A stretch of DNA of 64,000 nucleotides from Paenibacillus cymbidii (GCF_004764705.1 NZ_SHLX01000002.1:248001-312000), one strand, 5' to 3'. Positions 16,487 to 25,306 are shown, numbered from the stretch's first letter. Program-made: numbers and translations. The notes: generated by a model not told the origin, from the letters alone.

Positions 16487-16576
16487 TAGGGAAATTCGGC
16501 GCCTGCGGCAACGAATCGGGAGCGGCAAAGTTCAGGGATTTCCCTGACTTACAAGCGGCCGGCGAAGCGCTATAAT
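16487..16576 (+). promoter_or_regulatory. Promoter and palindrome upstream of the GAF/response-regulator/kinase operon
   Basis: TATAAT at 16571-16576 with TTACAA (16549-16554) 16 bp upstream. Immediately before the -35 lies a perfect dyad CAGGGA-TT-TCCCTG (16533-16546), preceded by TAGGGAAATTCGG at 16487. The GGG...CCC form recalls sites bound by NarL-type regulators such as staphylococcal NreC, so autoregulation is plausible but inferred. Confidence 0.5.
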
Positions 16577-16630
16577 GAAGAAACTCGAATACGCACGCGC
16601 AACAATATTTAATGAAAAGGGTGATCCGAG

Positions 16631-17098
16631 ATGATGGAGTCAGGCCATATCGCCATCCAGCAGCAATTGGATCGTCTGCGGGCCGCCACTTCCAGCGACT
16701 TCGCCGGACTCGCCTGGTTCGTGCCGCAGGAGCACCGGATTCGCTGGCTGCTCGCTTCCGGCAACCTGGGCGAGCGCTACCGCAGCCTCGCGCTCAAGCC
16801 GGGCCGCGGCTTGTCCGGGCACGTCATCCGGCTCGGCCGGCCGGTCGTGCTGGACGACAGCGCCCCCGAAGCGGAGCGCGAACGGCTGCGCCACGAATAT
16901 TCGATCCTGATGGTCGAGCAGCTGCACTCGTTCCTGGCGGTTCCCGTCACGGCAGACGCCGAAACGCGCGGCGCGCTGCTGATCGGCAGCCGGCAGCCGC
17001 GGCGGTTCGCGCCGTCCGACTTGCCCGCCGCGGCCGAAGCCGCCGAACGGATCGCCGAAGCGATGCCCGCGTTCGCCTGCGAAGCGACGAACAAATAG
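16631..17098 (+). CDS. NreA-like single GAF-domain sensor protein
   Basis: A 155-residue cytoplasmic protein made of one GAF domain. Visible parts are IQQQLDRLRAATSSDFAGLAWF, RIRWLLASGNLGERYRSLALKPGRGLSG (in pieces: LASGNLGERY, KPGRGLSGHVIRLGRPV) and VEQLHSFLAVPVTAD...GALLIGSR. In staphylococci NreA is a GAF nitrate receptor that restrains the kinase NreB. The size, the domain and the position just before a NarL-type regulator and its kinase fit that role. Nitrate binding itself cannot be read from the sequence, and no nitrate reductase gene is in the window. Start ATG 16631, with a second ATG directly after it and AAAAGGGTG upstream. It is followed 79 bp later by the response regulator. Confidence 0.7.
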   Translation: MMESGHIAIQQQLDRLRAATSSDFAGLAWFVPQEHRIRWLLASGNLGERYRSLALKPGRGLSGHVIRLGRPVVLDDSAPEAERERLRHEYSILMVEQLHSFLAVPVTADAETRGALLIGSRQPRRFAPSDLPAAAEAAERIAEAMPAFACEATNK

Positions 17099-17177
17099 GC
17101 CGTTCCTGATCGGCCGGAAATTTGGTAGAATGGACGCAGGCAACGGAATAACGATCCGTTCATCGAGGAGGGATCAC

Positions 17178-17831
17178 GTGATATCGATCTTGCTGGTGGA
17201 CGACCATGCCGTCGTCCGGTCCGGGCTGATGGCGCTGCTGAACGCGCACCCGGCGCTGCAGGTCGTCGGCGAAGCCGCCGAAGGAGACGAAGGCATCGCC
17301 AAGGCGCTGCAGCTGAAGCCGGACGTCGTGCTAATGGATTTGAGCATGCCCCACGGCAAGGACGGGCTGACGGCTACGGCCGAACTGAAGAAACAACTGC
17401 CGGACACGTCGATTCTCGTGCTGACGATGCACGACGACGACGAATATTTGTTCCGCGCCATTCATGCCGGCGCTTCCGGCTATATTTTGAAGAACGCTCC
17501 GCACGAAGAGCTGATCGCCGCCATCCAGTCGCTGGCGCTCGGCAACGCCTACCTGTATCCGACCGCAACCAAACGGCTGATGAGCGAATACCTCGACAAA
17601 TTGAAGCACGGCGAAAATATCGGCACCTACGAATCGTTGTCCGACCGCGAGAAAGAAATTTTGAGCTGGATCGCCAAAGGCTTCTCCAATAAAGAAATCG
17701 CCGAACATCTGATTATCAGCGTGAAGACGGTGGAATCGCACAAGAGCAACCTGATGGAGAAGCTGGGCCTGAAGACGCGGCCGGAGTTGGTCAAATTTGC
17801 GATGAAGAAAGGACTGCTGCATTTTGAATAA
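17178..17831 (+). CDS. NarL/NreC-type response regulator
   Basis: A 217-residue two-domain regulator. The receiver domain (1-120) starts [20 protein letters not shown] (acidic pair DD), has the phosphoryl Asp in [15 protein letters not shown], and the conserved Thr/Lys in [11 protein letters not shown] and [15 protein letters not shown]. The C-terminal LuxR-type helix-turn-helix (about 150-215) includes [39 protein letters not shown]. This is the NreC/DegU/NarL class. GTG 17178 is used because GAGGAGG lies 5 bases upstream. The kinase start overlaps its last codons by 8 bases, so the two are translationally coupled. Probable targets include its own promoter (dyad at 16533) and perhaps the gene at 20721, which carries a similar upstream motif. 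Confidence 0.85.
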   Translation: MISILLVDDHAVVRSGLMALLNAHPALQVVGEAAEGDEGIAKALQLKPDVVLMDLSMPHGKDGLTATAELKKQLPDTSILVLTMHDDDEYLFRAIHAGASGYILKNAPHEELIAAIQSLALGNAYLYPTATKRLMSEYLDKLKHGENIGTYESLSDREKEILSWIAKGFSNKEIAEHLIISVKTVESHKSNLMEKLGLKTRPELVKFAMKKGLLHFE

Positions 17832-18942
17832 AGATGGCATCAGACCTTATCCGGAAGTGATCGGCGAGAACGTCTCCGCGCTGCTCCGGCAAATCGACAC
17901 ACAGCTGACGGACACGCCGTTCCGCGACGAACTGAAGCAATCGCTGAAGCAACTGGCCGATCTGAAGTTCGCCCTGGACGAATCGTCCATCGTGGCGGTA
18001 ACGGACAACCGCGGCGTCATCTTGTACGTCAACGACAAATTTTGCGAAATTTCCAAATTTCCGCGGGAAGAGCTGCTCGGGCAAGATCACCGCATCATCA
18101 ATTCCGGCTTCCATGACAAAACGTTTTTCCGCGAGCTGTGGTCGACGATCGGGGCAGGACGCGTCTGGCGCGGCGATTTGCGCAATCGGGCGAAGGACGG
18201 CTCGCTCTACTGGGTGAATACGACGATCGTGCCGTTCCTGGACGAAAGCGGCAAACCGTACCGGTTCCTCGCCATCCGCAACGAAGTGACGCGGCTGAAG
18301 CGCGTGGAGGAAGAACTCAAGCTGATGATGGCCAAGGTCATGCAGATCCAGGAGGAGGAGCGCAAGCGCATCTCCCGCGAACTGCACGACGGCATCGGCC
18401 AAAGCATGTTTTCGCTCTTGATCCAGCTCGACCGGATTATCGCCGGACAGGACGATCCGGAGCTGCAGAAGCTGCGGAACAGCGTCTCCTCCGTCATGGA
18501 GGAAGTGCGCAGCCTCGCCTGGGAGCTGCGGCCGTCCGTGCTCGACGACCTCGGCGTCGTGCCGGCGCTGCGCACGTACATCGAAAATTTCAACCAGCAC
18601 TTCGCCATCGAAGTGAGCTTCGAAACGAATTTGCGCAAGCGGCTCGGCATTCAGGCCGAAACGACGATCTACCGCATCATTCAGGAATCGCTGATCAACG
18701 TCAGTCGTTACGCCGACGTCTCATCGGCGGAAGTGAAGCTGCTCGAGCACGACACGCATGTCGAAGCCCTGATCGTCGACCAGGGCAAAGGATTTATCCG
18801 CGAAGCGAGCAAGAAGGGCGTCGGCCTGTTCAGCATGCAGGAGCGGGCGCACAGCATCGGCGGCAAGCTCGTCGTCAGCTCGGAGCCGGGCCGCGGCACC
18901 CGCGTCGAGTTGACCGTGCCGAAGCCCGGCGCCGCAACCTAG
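17824..18942 (+). CDS. PAS-domain sensor kinase of the NarX/NreB/DegS (HisKA_3) class
   Basis: A 372-residue soluble kinase without membrane helices. The PAS domain (about 45-165) contains [38 protein letters not shown] and [19 protein letters not shown]. The HisKA_3 dimerisation motif is [18 protein letters not shown] with the phospho-His in ELHDG. The HATPase domain has [19 protein letters not shown] (N box) and [12 protein letters not shown] (G box). Staphylococcal NreB senses oxygen through a 4Fe-4S cluster held by four cysteines; this protein has a single Cys (KFCEIS), so it cannot bind such a cluster that way. A PAS-bound ligand or the GAF partner may carry the signal. TTG start at 17824, overlapping the regulator gene. 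Confidence 0.85.
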   Translation: MNKDGIRPYPEVIGENVSALLRQIDTQLTDTPFRDELKQSLKQLADLKFALDESSIVAVTDNRGVILYVNDKFCEISKFPREELLGQDHRIINSGFHDKTFFRELWSTIGAGRVWRGDLRNRAKDGSLYWVNTTIVPFLDESGKPYRFLAIRNEVTRLKRVEEELKLMMAKVMQIQEEERKRISRELHDGIGQSMFSLLIQLDRIIAGQDDPELQKLRNSVSSVMEEVRSLAWELRPSVLDDLGVVPALRTYIENFNQHFAIEVSFETNLRKRLGIQAETTIYRIIQESLINVSRYADVSSAEVKLLEHDTHVEALIVDQGKGFIREASKKGVGLFSMQERAHSIGGKLVVSSEPGRGTRVELTVPKPGAAT

Positions 18943-18961
18943 CCGGCCTGACCGACCCGCT

Positions 18962-20659
18962 TTAGGCCGGCTGCTCCAACGCCGCGAGCCGGTAAGCGTC
19001 CCGCGCCATAATGATTTCTTCGTTCGTCGGAATGACCATCACTTTGACGGGGGAATAAGGACTCGAGATGAGCCGTTCCCCCGCTCCTTCCCAATTCGCC
19101 TTCGCGTCGAGATAAATGCCCGCAAACTCCAGCCCCTGGCACACTTTCTCGCGAATTTCCGAGCTGTTCTCGCCGATGCCCGCCGTAAAGATGAGCCCGT
19201 CCGCCCCGTTCAACCGGGCGAAATACAGCCCGATAAACTGATGAATCCGCGCGACGAACATGTCGATCGCGAGCATGGCGCGCGGATGCCCGTCGCGGGC
19301 CTGGTCCAGCAGCACGCGAATGTCGTTGCTGATGCCGGAAATACCGAGCAGACCGCTCTGATGGTTCAGCACGTTCATCACTTCCGCCGTGTTCAGCCCC
19401 GCCGCTTGCTCCAGGTACGGGATGATCGACGGATCGATATTGCCGCTGCGCGTCCCCATCGCCACGCCCGCCAGCGGCGTAAAGCCCATCGACGTGTCGT
19501 ACGACTCGCCGTTCCGGATCGCCGTGATGCTGACGCCGTTGCCGATATGGCAGCTGATCAGCTTCAGCTGATCGACGGGACGGCCCATAATTTGTGCGGC
19601 CCGCTCCATTACGTAACGGTGGCTGCTGCCGTGAAAGCCGTATTTGCGAATCTTGTGCTGCTCGTAATACTCGTAAGGCAACGAGTAAAGATACGAAGTC
19701 GGCGGCATCGTCTGGTGAAAGCTCGTATCGAAAACGGCATAATGCGGCTGGTCGCGGTAATGCTCCCGGGCGATCCGCACGCCGTACAGGTTCATCGGAT
19801 TGTGCAGCGGCGCAAGGTGGCTGATGCTGTCGATCTTGCCGTACACGTCGTCGGTAATAAGCGCGGACGCCTGGAACAGATCGGCGCCATGCACGACGCG
19901 GTGCGCCACGATGTCGATATCGGCGCCGACCTGCTCGAAGATGGCGTCGACGTCGGCCGGCAAATCGATGCGGCCCTGACGCACGATCCGTTCGGACGGC
20001 ATGTCGAACACCTTGTACTTGACCGAACTGCTGCCGAAATTGAGCACCAGCACCCGCTTCTTCGTAAACGTATGCCGCTCGTGATAGCCGTCGACCGTGA
20101 CGATTTGCACCGTATCGCCGGTGCGCAGGCCGCAGGCGTTCGCTTCGTCCGTGTCGATGTGAAACTCCAGCGCATAGTTCGGATTGACGCGGCACAGCAC
20201 ATTTTCGAGAATGACCGCGCGCACGCCCGTCGTTTTGACCGCGACCATCTCTTTGTCCTTGACGCCGATCATATCGGCATCGTCGGGATGCAGGTGCAAG
20301 TGGCGGTAAGGCAGAATGACGCCGCGCTCCAGCGCGACTTCGCCGTTCGGGCCGCTGACGCGGATGCCCGGCGTTCCGTCCAGATCGCCGGAATCGCGGA
20401 CCGGCGCGTCGATGCCGAGCACGTAGCCGTCCGTCTTCGATATTTCCACCTGCGAATACTTGCGCTCCGGCCCGAGCACCCGCACGTTCGGGATGCTGCC
20501 TTTCGGCCCGTGGATCGTTACCGTCTCCTCGCAAGCGTACTGGCCCGGCTGCATCAGCGCTTTCAGCTTCTTCAGCGCGTAGCCTTTGCCGAACAATTGC
20601 TCCACATGTTCCCTGGTCAAATGAATGTGGCGATTGGATACGCCGACGATCGTACGCAT
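18962..20659 (-). CDS. PduL-type phosphotransacylase fused to acetate kinase
   Basis: A 565-residue fusion. Residues 1-195 are a complete PduL-type phosphate acyltransferase: SNRHIHL (H11, H13), KYSQVEISKTDGYVLGIDAPVR, and the zinc-type histidines in PYRHLHLHPDDA (H120, H122, H124). Residues 202-565 are acetate kinase: VLVLNFGSSSVKYKVFDM (N207), AHRVVHG (R254), VFDTSFHQTMP (D311), KYGFHGSSHRYV, CHIGNGVSITAI, GVAMGTRSGNIDP (R404) and AGIGENSSEIRE. The kinase half is shorter than the usual ~400 residues, mainly because the segment between NFGSSS and HRVVHG is reduced. The fusion would convert acyl-CoA through acyl-phosphate to free acid with ATP formation in one polypeptide, or run in reverse. 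Start ATG 20659 follows AGGAGC. It lies 61 bp after a GNAT acetyltransferase gene and is probably in its operon. Confidence 0.88.
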   Translation of the reverse strand: MRTIVGVSNRHIHLTREHVEQLFGKGYALKKLKALMQPGQYACEETVTIHGPKGSIPNVRVLGPERKYSQVEISKTDGYVLGIDAPVRDSGDLDGTPGIRVSGPNGEVALERGVILPYRHLHLHPDDADMIGVKDKEMVAVKTTGVRAVILENVLCRVNPNYALEFHIDTDEANACGLRTGDTVQIVTVDGYHERHTFTKKRVLVLNFGSSSVKYKVFDMPSERIVRQGRIDLPADVDAIFEQVGADIDIVAHRVVHGADLFQASALITDDVYGKIDSISHLAPLHNPMNLYGVRIAREHYRDQPHYAVFDTSFHQTMPPTSYLYSLPYEYYEQHKIRKYGFHGSSHRYVMERAAQIMGRPVDQLKLISCHIGNGVSITAIRNGESYDTSMGFTPLAGVAMGTRSGNIDPSIIPYLEQAAGLNTAEVMNVLNHQSGLLGISGISNDIRVLLDQARDGHPRAMLAIDMFVARIHQFIGLYFARLNGADGLIFTAGIGENSSEIREKVCQGLEFAGIYLDAKANWEGAGERLISSPYSPVKVMVIPTNEEIIMARDAYRLAALEQPA

Positions 20660-20720
20660 AGGATCCGCTCCTGTTCCTGTTCGCTGGGATGAATATTCGC
20701 TTCGTTAATGGTTCGCCGCG

Positions 20721-21200
20721 TTACGGAACGTTCCGCTCGCGTTTGTGCGCTGCGGGATACAGCCCGCTTTTGATATGCTGCCAATCGTTCAGCCATTTCT
20801 GCCGGTTCTCGCCGCCGTAGCCCATGATCCAGAAGCCGTAATCCTCATGGAGGAACGTGGCGAAATGCTCCTTCAGCCAAAAATCGGTGTTTTCGTCCGC
20901 ACTCTCCAGTATGATCGTATAACCGGATTCCGTTGCATAGTGTTTCATCGCTTCCACGATTTCGGCGCCGATGCCTCTGCCGCGGTATTCCGCCGGCAGC
21001 CGGATCAGGCCGAGGAAGATGTCCCGGTCCTGCGAGTCGAGCGTGTAGTCGAGCATCACATTTTGCGCGCTTAAGCCGGGATCGTACATGACGTCATGCC
21101 AATGGAAAATAAACCGGTTCCCCGCCACCGCTTCGAATTCGAAATCGATTCGATGCTTGCGCAAAATGGTTTTCACAATTTCCGCCAAATCTGCCGGCAT
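20721..21200 (-). CDS. GNAT-family N-acetyltransferase
   Basis: A 159-residue GNAT protein. The acetyl-CoA pyrophosphate loop is LPAEYRGRGIGAEIVEAMKHY (R/Q-x-x-G-x-G/A form), and it is followed by a strand TIILESADENTDFWLKEHFATFL. The N-terminal part carries HRIDFEFEAVAGNRFIFHWHD. The C-terminal tail is basic (KRERNVP). The acceptor is unknown. It is directly upstream of the PduL-acetate kinase fusion, a setting in which acetyl-CoA or acetyl-phosphate levels matter, so a link to protein or metabolite acetylation is an inference only. Upstream on the same strand, AAGTTCAGGGAATTC near 21270-21285 matches the dyad region before the GAF operon. Confidence 0.75.
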   Translation of the reverse strand: MPADLAEIVKTILRKHRIDFEFEAVAGNRFIFHWHDVMYDPGLSAQNVMLDYTLDSQDRDIFLGLIRLPAEYRGRGIGAEIVEAMKHYATESGYTIILESADENTDFWLKEHFATFLHEDYGFWIMGYGGENRQKWLNDWQHIKSGLYPAAHKRERNVP

Positions 21201-21337
21201 GCCGATCCCCCGCTTTCGTCGCCCACTCGCTACATCTCTATCTTACCGTCATCCGGCGGCGGCGGCTATCCGTGAATTCCCTGAACTTGGTCGGCAATTT
21301 CCCCGGAACGCGGGGGCGGGGGCGGACCGGCGAAGCT

Positions 21338-22510
21338 TTACGACCTCAGCGGCTTCCGGTAAAACAAATAAAACAGCGCCAGCCCGAGCAGCAGCAGCGA
21401 GCTGAAAAAAATCGTCGCCGTTTCGTCGAAGCGCCCGGCAATCCAGCCGCCTGCGGCCGGGCCGATCATAATGCCGATCGCCTCGACGCCGGAAAGCAGC
21501 CCCCATCCCATCGCCTTCTGGTCTTGCGGCACGAAATGGGCAAGCAGCGCGTTCCAGGCGGGAAGCAATGCGGCGTAAGCGATCCCGAGCATCACGACAA
21601 GCGTGAAGGTGGCGATATGGTTCGGCGAATGCAGCAGCAGACAGAGGAGGGCGGCAAGCGCCCCGAATCCGGCGACCAGAAACCGCTTATACCCCCGGCC
21701 GTCGGCCCAGCGCCCCATCGGAACCAGAAACGCGGCCGTCCCGACGCCGCCGGCAATGAGCATCAGCGAATATTCGGCATACGTCAGGCGCAGCACATTC
21801 TCCGCAAAATGCGGCAGAATCGGCACGAGCAACCCCGCGGCGGCCGTCTGCAGCACCATGCCGGGCAACAGCGGCCGGATGCGGCGCATTTGCCACAGCA
21901 GCCGCCGCAGCTGCTTGCGCAGCGGCCGTTGCTGCATCGGCCCGGACAACAACGGCGCAGGGTCCCAGCGCAGCGCCGCCAGCCAGCCGGCGAACCAGAG
22001 GCAGGCGAGGAACAGAAATGAAAGGCCGAACCCCCGGCCCAGCATAAAATTGACCGCAACCGGCCCAAAGCCGAGGCTGCACAGCCAGACGGTGTAAATC
22101 CAGCCCATCTGCGTCGCCCGTTCCTCTTCCTTGACGGCGCTCATGCAGAGCAGCCAGATCGGCGAAGCGCCGATGCCGAGCAGCGCCGAACCGGCGATCA
22201 GCAGCGCCGGCTGGTGGCTGAAATAGATCGCGATCAACCCGAGCATCCCGCAGCCGTACGCGATCTGCACGATAGTGTGAGGCGCGGCCCTGCCGAGCCA
22301 GCAGCCCGACACCGCCTTCATGGCCGTATCCGCCGCAAAATGGACCGATACCGCCACGCCCACCGCCGTTACGGTAATTCCCGCCTCGTGGACGGCATAC
22401 GCCGGCACGAACGAAAACATCAACGCGCTGCGCACCGTTTCCGTCAAAAACAGCACCGCCGCCAGATGGGCGACCGGCAGCCGGATCAGCGCCCTAGCGA
22501 ACAGATTCAT
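21338..22510 (-). CDS. MFS transporter
   Basis: A 390-residue major facilitator protein with about 12 hydrophobic segments: RLPVAHLAAVLFLTETVRSA (helix 1), VGVAVSVHFAADTAMKAVSG (helix 2), AGSALLGIGASPIWLLCMSA (helix 4), a central basic loop QQRPLRKQLRRLLWQMRR, GVGTAAFLVPMGRWADGRGYKR with the second-half motif A, and AMGWGLLSGVEAIGIMIGPAAGG (in part) as an exporter-like motif C. The ATG at 22510 follows GGAGGTACC. It overlaps the end of the upstream glycosyltransferase by 17 bases, so the two form one transcript, as seen for lipid-linked transporters such as LtaA after YpfP in staphylococci. A glycolipid flippase role is therefore an attractive inference. Confidence 0.8.
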   Translation of the reverse strand: MNLFARALIRLPVAHLAAVLFLTETVRSALMFSFVPAYAVHEAGITVTAVGVAVSVHFAADTAMKAVSGCWLGRAAPHTIVQIAYGCGMLGLIAIYFSHQPALLIAGSALLGIGASPIWLLCMSAVKEEERATQMGWIYTVWLCSLGFGPVAVNFMLGRGFGLSFLFLACLWFAGWLAALRWDPAPLLSGPMQQRPLRKQLRRLLWQMRRIRPLLPGMVLQTAAAGLLVPILPHFAENVLRLTYAEYSLMLIAGGVGTAAFLVPMGRWADGRGYKRFLVAGFGALAALLCLLLHSPNHIATFTLVVMLGIAYAALLPAWNALLAHFVPQDQKAMGWGLLSGVEAIGIMIGPAAGGWIAGRFDETATIFFSSLLLLGLALFYLFYRKPLRS

Positions 22511-23660
22511 GGTACCTCCAGCCGCCGGTTGCCAAAACGGCAGCCGTTTGCTCCTGCTGGGAGCCCTCAAGCTGGCTTCTCATGTGGGCGACGATCGTTT
22601 CGGCGGCCTGCGGCTTCCGCAGCAAACCCGCCTGACGGCGCATTCGTTCGGCCAGGCCGGGCGCCAGCAGCAAGTCGCGGATTTGCCCCGCCAGCTGCTT
22701 GACGGTGTGCAACACCAGCGCGGCGCCTTTGTCGGCCAAGTAAGCGGCGTTTTCCTTCTCCTGTCCCGCCAGCGGGTTGAAGATCAGCACCGGCACCTGT
22801 ATCTGCATAGCCTCCGAAAGCGTCACGCCTCCCGCCTTGGTCACCAGGCAGGCCGCGCGGCTCATCAATTGCTCAAGATGGTCCACATAACCGTACACAG
22901 TCACCTCCGGGATGCCGAAAAAACGGCCGGCCAGCGCCTGCAGCAGCGTTTCGTTGCGGCCGCAGACAAGGTTGACGGTCAATCCGGGATGCCGGAGCAA
23001 ATGGCTCACCAGCTTGACGGTGCGCGCGATCGTCATGTACGAGCCGGCCATAATCAGCACCGACCCGGCTGCAGGAGCGGCGGCTGGTTGCGCCGCCCGT
23101 TCGAATTGCGGGCGGACCGGGATGCCGCTGGCGGTCGTCCGCCCCAGCGGGACGCCGCGCTCCGCCAGCTTGTGCTGCAAATCGGCGGAAGCGACGTAAT
23201 AGTGGTCCGCGCCGGCGTGGAGCCAGCGGTTGTGCAAGGTATAGTCCGTGATCACCGTAAAATGGGGCAGCCGTACGCCGCGTTCGCGCAAGCCATCGAT
23301 CAAGTTCCCGAACGGGAACGTATGGACGATGGCGGTCGGCTGCTCCCGTTCGACAATGGTCGCCAGCGTTTTGACGCTAAAGGCGCCGATCCATTTGAAC
23401 AACGGGCTGTCGCTGCTCAGGTCGCGGGTCAAATAGTAGCTCCAGCCGTAATAATCGAAGCCGATTTCGGCCATGGCCGCGCTTTTCCGGTACAGCAGCC
23501 GGCACAGCTCGTTCCAGACCGGGAGCGATTCCCGGTACGGGTCGACGACCACGGCCTGATCGCCCTGCCGTTCGATCGTTTGTTGCAGCGCTTGCGCCAC
23601 CTTGATGTGGCCGTCCCCGAACCCCGCCGTCAAAAGGAGAAATTTATGCCGCCTTCGCAT
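22494..23660 (-). CDS. MGDG-synthase-like glycosyltransferase (UgtP/YpfP type)
   Basis: A 388-residue GT-B glycosyltransferase of family 28. The N-terminal MGDG_synth domain starts HKFLLLTAGFGDGHIKVAQAL (the GxGHxxAA-like loop) and contains DPYRESLPVWNELCRLLYR. The C-terminal UDP-sugar domain has VLIMAGSYM, VTVYGYVDHLEQLMSRA, VTKAGGVTLSEAMQIQVPVL and NAAYLADKGAALV. Such enzymes add glucose or galactose to diacylglycerol to make membrane glycolipids and lipoteichoic-acid anchors. ATG 23660 sits 7 bases behind GGAGGGAAGGGG. The overlapping MFS gene downstream supports a synthesis-plus-flippase unit comparable to ypfP-ltaA. A xanthan- or mycolyl-type acceptor is less likely. Confidence is high for family and moderate for substrate. 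Confidence 0.83.
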   Translation of the reverse strand: MRRRHKFLLLTAGFGDGHIKVAQALQQTIERQGDQAVVVDPYRESLPVWNELCRLLYRKSAAMAEIGFDYYGWSYYLTRDLSSDSPLFKWIGAFSVKTLATIVEREQPTAIVHTFPFGNLIDGLRERGVRLPHFTVITDYTLHNRWLHAGADHYYVASADLQHKLAERGVPLGRTTASGIPVRPQFERAAQPAAAPAAGSVLIMAGSYMTIARTVKLVSHLLRHPGLTVNLVCGRNETLLQALAGRFFGIPEVTVYGYVDHLEQLMSRAACLVTKAGGVTLSEAMQIQVPVLIFNPLAGQEKENAAYLADKGAALVLHTVKQLAGQIRDLLLAPGLAERMRRQAGLLRKPQAAETIVAHMRSQLEGSQQEQTAAVLATGGWRYHESVR

Positions 23661-23826
23661 CGCGATGCCCCTTCCCTCCGGCCTTTGCGCCTGTGTGCGT
23701 GTTGCCTGCGCCGCCTGGCGCGCCGACAACCCCTCTACCGAAATTTTACTTGCGCCGCGAGTCGGATAGGAATAAGGTTTTGTAAACTTTCCGGGCTGCA
23801 TGACACCCCCTATCCAATGTCGACTC

Positions 23827-23855
23827 TTGTTGAAAACGCTCACATTTGATAAAAT
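23827..23855 (+). promoter_or_regulatory. Predicted sigma-A promoter for the DUF975 gene
   Basis: TTGTTG (23827-23832), 17 bp, TAAAAT (23850-23855), then a leader of about 70 bases. Confidence 0.5.
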
Positions 23856-23929
23856 ACGCTTGGATAAATCAGCCATAAACTAGGTTGTCTTTATCACAAC
23901 ATTTTAAAAAAAGGTGGTACCTCTAAAAG

Positions 23930-24577
23930 ATGCCAACCATGCCGTCGAATGAAGAGTTTCGTGCGAAGGCCAGAACCAGCTTGACCGGATTGTGGGGAAC
24001 GTGCGCGGGACACATTTTCCTGATTTTCCTGATCTGTGCGATTCCGCTCTGGGTGCTCGACCAGATCGAACAGCTGGCTACTTTGGCATCGTGGGCGGTT
24101 ACCGGCGCGCTGACCTTGGGTTACGTCACTTATTTTATGGACGTCGCCCGCGGCAACCGGCCGTCCTTCGGCCAGTTTTTCAGCGGATTCCAGCAGTTCG
24201 GCCCGGCCTTTCTGCTTTACTTGCTCATCTCGATCTTCACGGTGCTGTGGTCCCTGCTGCTCATTGTGCCCGGCATCATTGCCTGGTACCGGTATTCGAT
24301 GGCGTTTTTTATTCTGCGCGACGATCCGGACGTTGGCGCCATGGAAGCGATCCGCCGCAGCAAATCGATGATGGACGGCTACAAGGGCCAGTTGTTCCTG
24401 CTCTATCTATCCTTCATCGGCTGGTTCCTGCTGACCTTGCTCACGTGCGGCATCGGCACGTTGTGGCTGTATCCGTACTACATGACGGCCAAGGCGCATT
24501 TCTATCAGGCGCTGAAGGAACGGCGCGAGACGTTTACCGGCGCTCTCCGGCCGGCAGCCCCCTATATCGGGCAATGA
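23930..24577 (+). CDS. DUF975 family membrane protein
   Basis: A 215-residue membrane protein with five to six helices. It starts with the soluble NEEFRAKARTSLTGLWG. Next come WGTCAGHIFLIFLICAIPLW, SWAVTGALTLGYVTYFMDVARG, the long hydrophobic LYLLISIFTVLWSLLLIVPG and IIAWYRYSMAFFILRDDPDVG. The family's signature follows: AMEAIRRSKSMMDGYKGQLF then LYLSFIGWFLLTLLTCGIGTLW and LYPYYMTAKAHFYQAL. DUF975 proteins have no established function. Start ATG 23930 has AAAGGTGG about 12 bases upstream; an in-frame ATG at 23939 is an alternative. It stands alone, ending in a terminator shared with the convergent DUF2306 gene. Confidence 0.83.
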   Translation: MPTMPSNEEFRAKARTSLTGLWGTCAGHIFLIFLICAIPLWVLDQIEQLATLASWAVTGALTLGYVTYFMDVARGNRPSFGQFFSGFQQFGPAFLLYLLISIFTVLWSLLLIVPGIIAWYRYSMAFFILRDDPDVGAMEAIRRSKSMMDGYKGQLFLLYLSFIGWFLLTLLTCGIGTLWLYPYYMTAKAHFYQALKERRETFTGALRPAAPYIGQ

Positions 24578-24599
24578 CCAAAGTCGTCGGCATAAGCAA

Positions 24600-24629
24600 A
24601 AGAGGGCTTCCTTCACGGGAAGCCCTCTT
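24600..24629. terminator. Bidirectional-type terminator between convergent genes
   Basis: AAGAGGGCTTCC (24600-24611) and GGAAGCCCTCTT (24618-24629) form a perfect 12-bp stem with a six-base loop. The T run is better on the minus strand (end of the gene at 24651), but it lies just past the plus-strand gene too. Confidence 0.78.
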
Positions 24630-24650
24630 CGGTTTCGGCAATTGCACCGA

Positions 24651-25283
24651 TCACCGCCGCGCCACCGCCACCGTTCGAATGACGAGCTGCGCAGCCAGAA
24701 GCAGCAGCGTAATCGTGCCGTAGATCGCAATCGTATAGCTGAGGGCGTAACCGACGCCCGCTCCCTGGTGAAGAAGGGCGGTGATCAGATGGATCAGCAG
24801 GTTCGTGAAGCAAAAAGCGTAGCTGCGGATCATCCAGTTCCGGTGCGAATCCGCCCGTTTCTTCCGGATCTGTATGATCGCCATGACGGTGAAGAACGGC
24901 CACAGCAGGTTCATCAGGTTGAAGCCCATGCTGCCGATTCGCCCTCCGGTCGCATATGGCGCCATATATCCCGACGTTGCGACGACCACCAGCACCGACA
25001 CGAGATAAACGTATCCGTTGACGCGGTGGAAACGGCGGCTCTTGCCGTAGATCCGGTTCGAGAAGTTAAGCAATCCCGTCGCCATGGCGATGCAGGCAAA
25101 CGCCACATGCACATCCATCACCTTCAGCCAGACAGGCACATTCGGCTCCCGCACAGCGCCGGCTTTATAATCCAGAAACGCTGACGCTTCGGGATCGAGG
25201 ATATAATTTTGCACAAGCGCATACAAAATAAACAGGATGCCGACAGCAGCCAGCAGGCCGTATAAAACGTTTCGTTTTGCCAT
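24651..25283 (-). CDS. DUF2306 family membrane protein
   Basis: A 210-residue protein with six hydrophobic segments. Visible are LYGLLAAVGILFILYALVQN (helix 1), MDVHVAFACIAMATGLLNFS with the conserved His, RFHRVNGYVYLVSVLVVVA, MNLLWPFFTVMAIIQIRKK, HRNWMIRSYAFCFTNLLIHL and YTIAIYGTITLLLLAAQLVI. The pattern HVAF..., FHRVNGY..., HRNWMIRSYA with regularly placed histidines is that of DUF2306, a family with possible cytochrome-b-like heme ligands but no assigned role. ATG 25283 follows GGGAGG. It lies 23 bp after the PfpI fusion gene, so the two are likely co-transcribed. Confidence 0.78.
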   Translation of the reverse strand: MAKRNVLYGLLAAVGILFILYALVQNYILDPEASAFLDYKAGAVREPNVPVWLKVMDVHVAFACIAMATGLLNFSNRIYGKSRRFHRVNGYVYLVSVLVVVATSGYMAPYATGGRIGSMGFNLMNLLWPFFTVMAIIQIRKKRADSHRNWMIRSYAFCFTNLLIHLITALLHQGAGVGYALSYTIAIYGTITLLLLAAQLVIRTVAVARR

Positions 25284-25306
25284 TTCTTGTCCTCCCTTCC
25301 ACCCAC

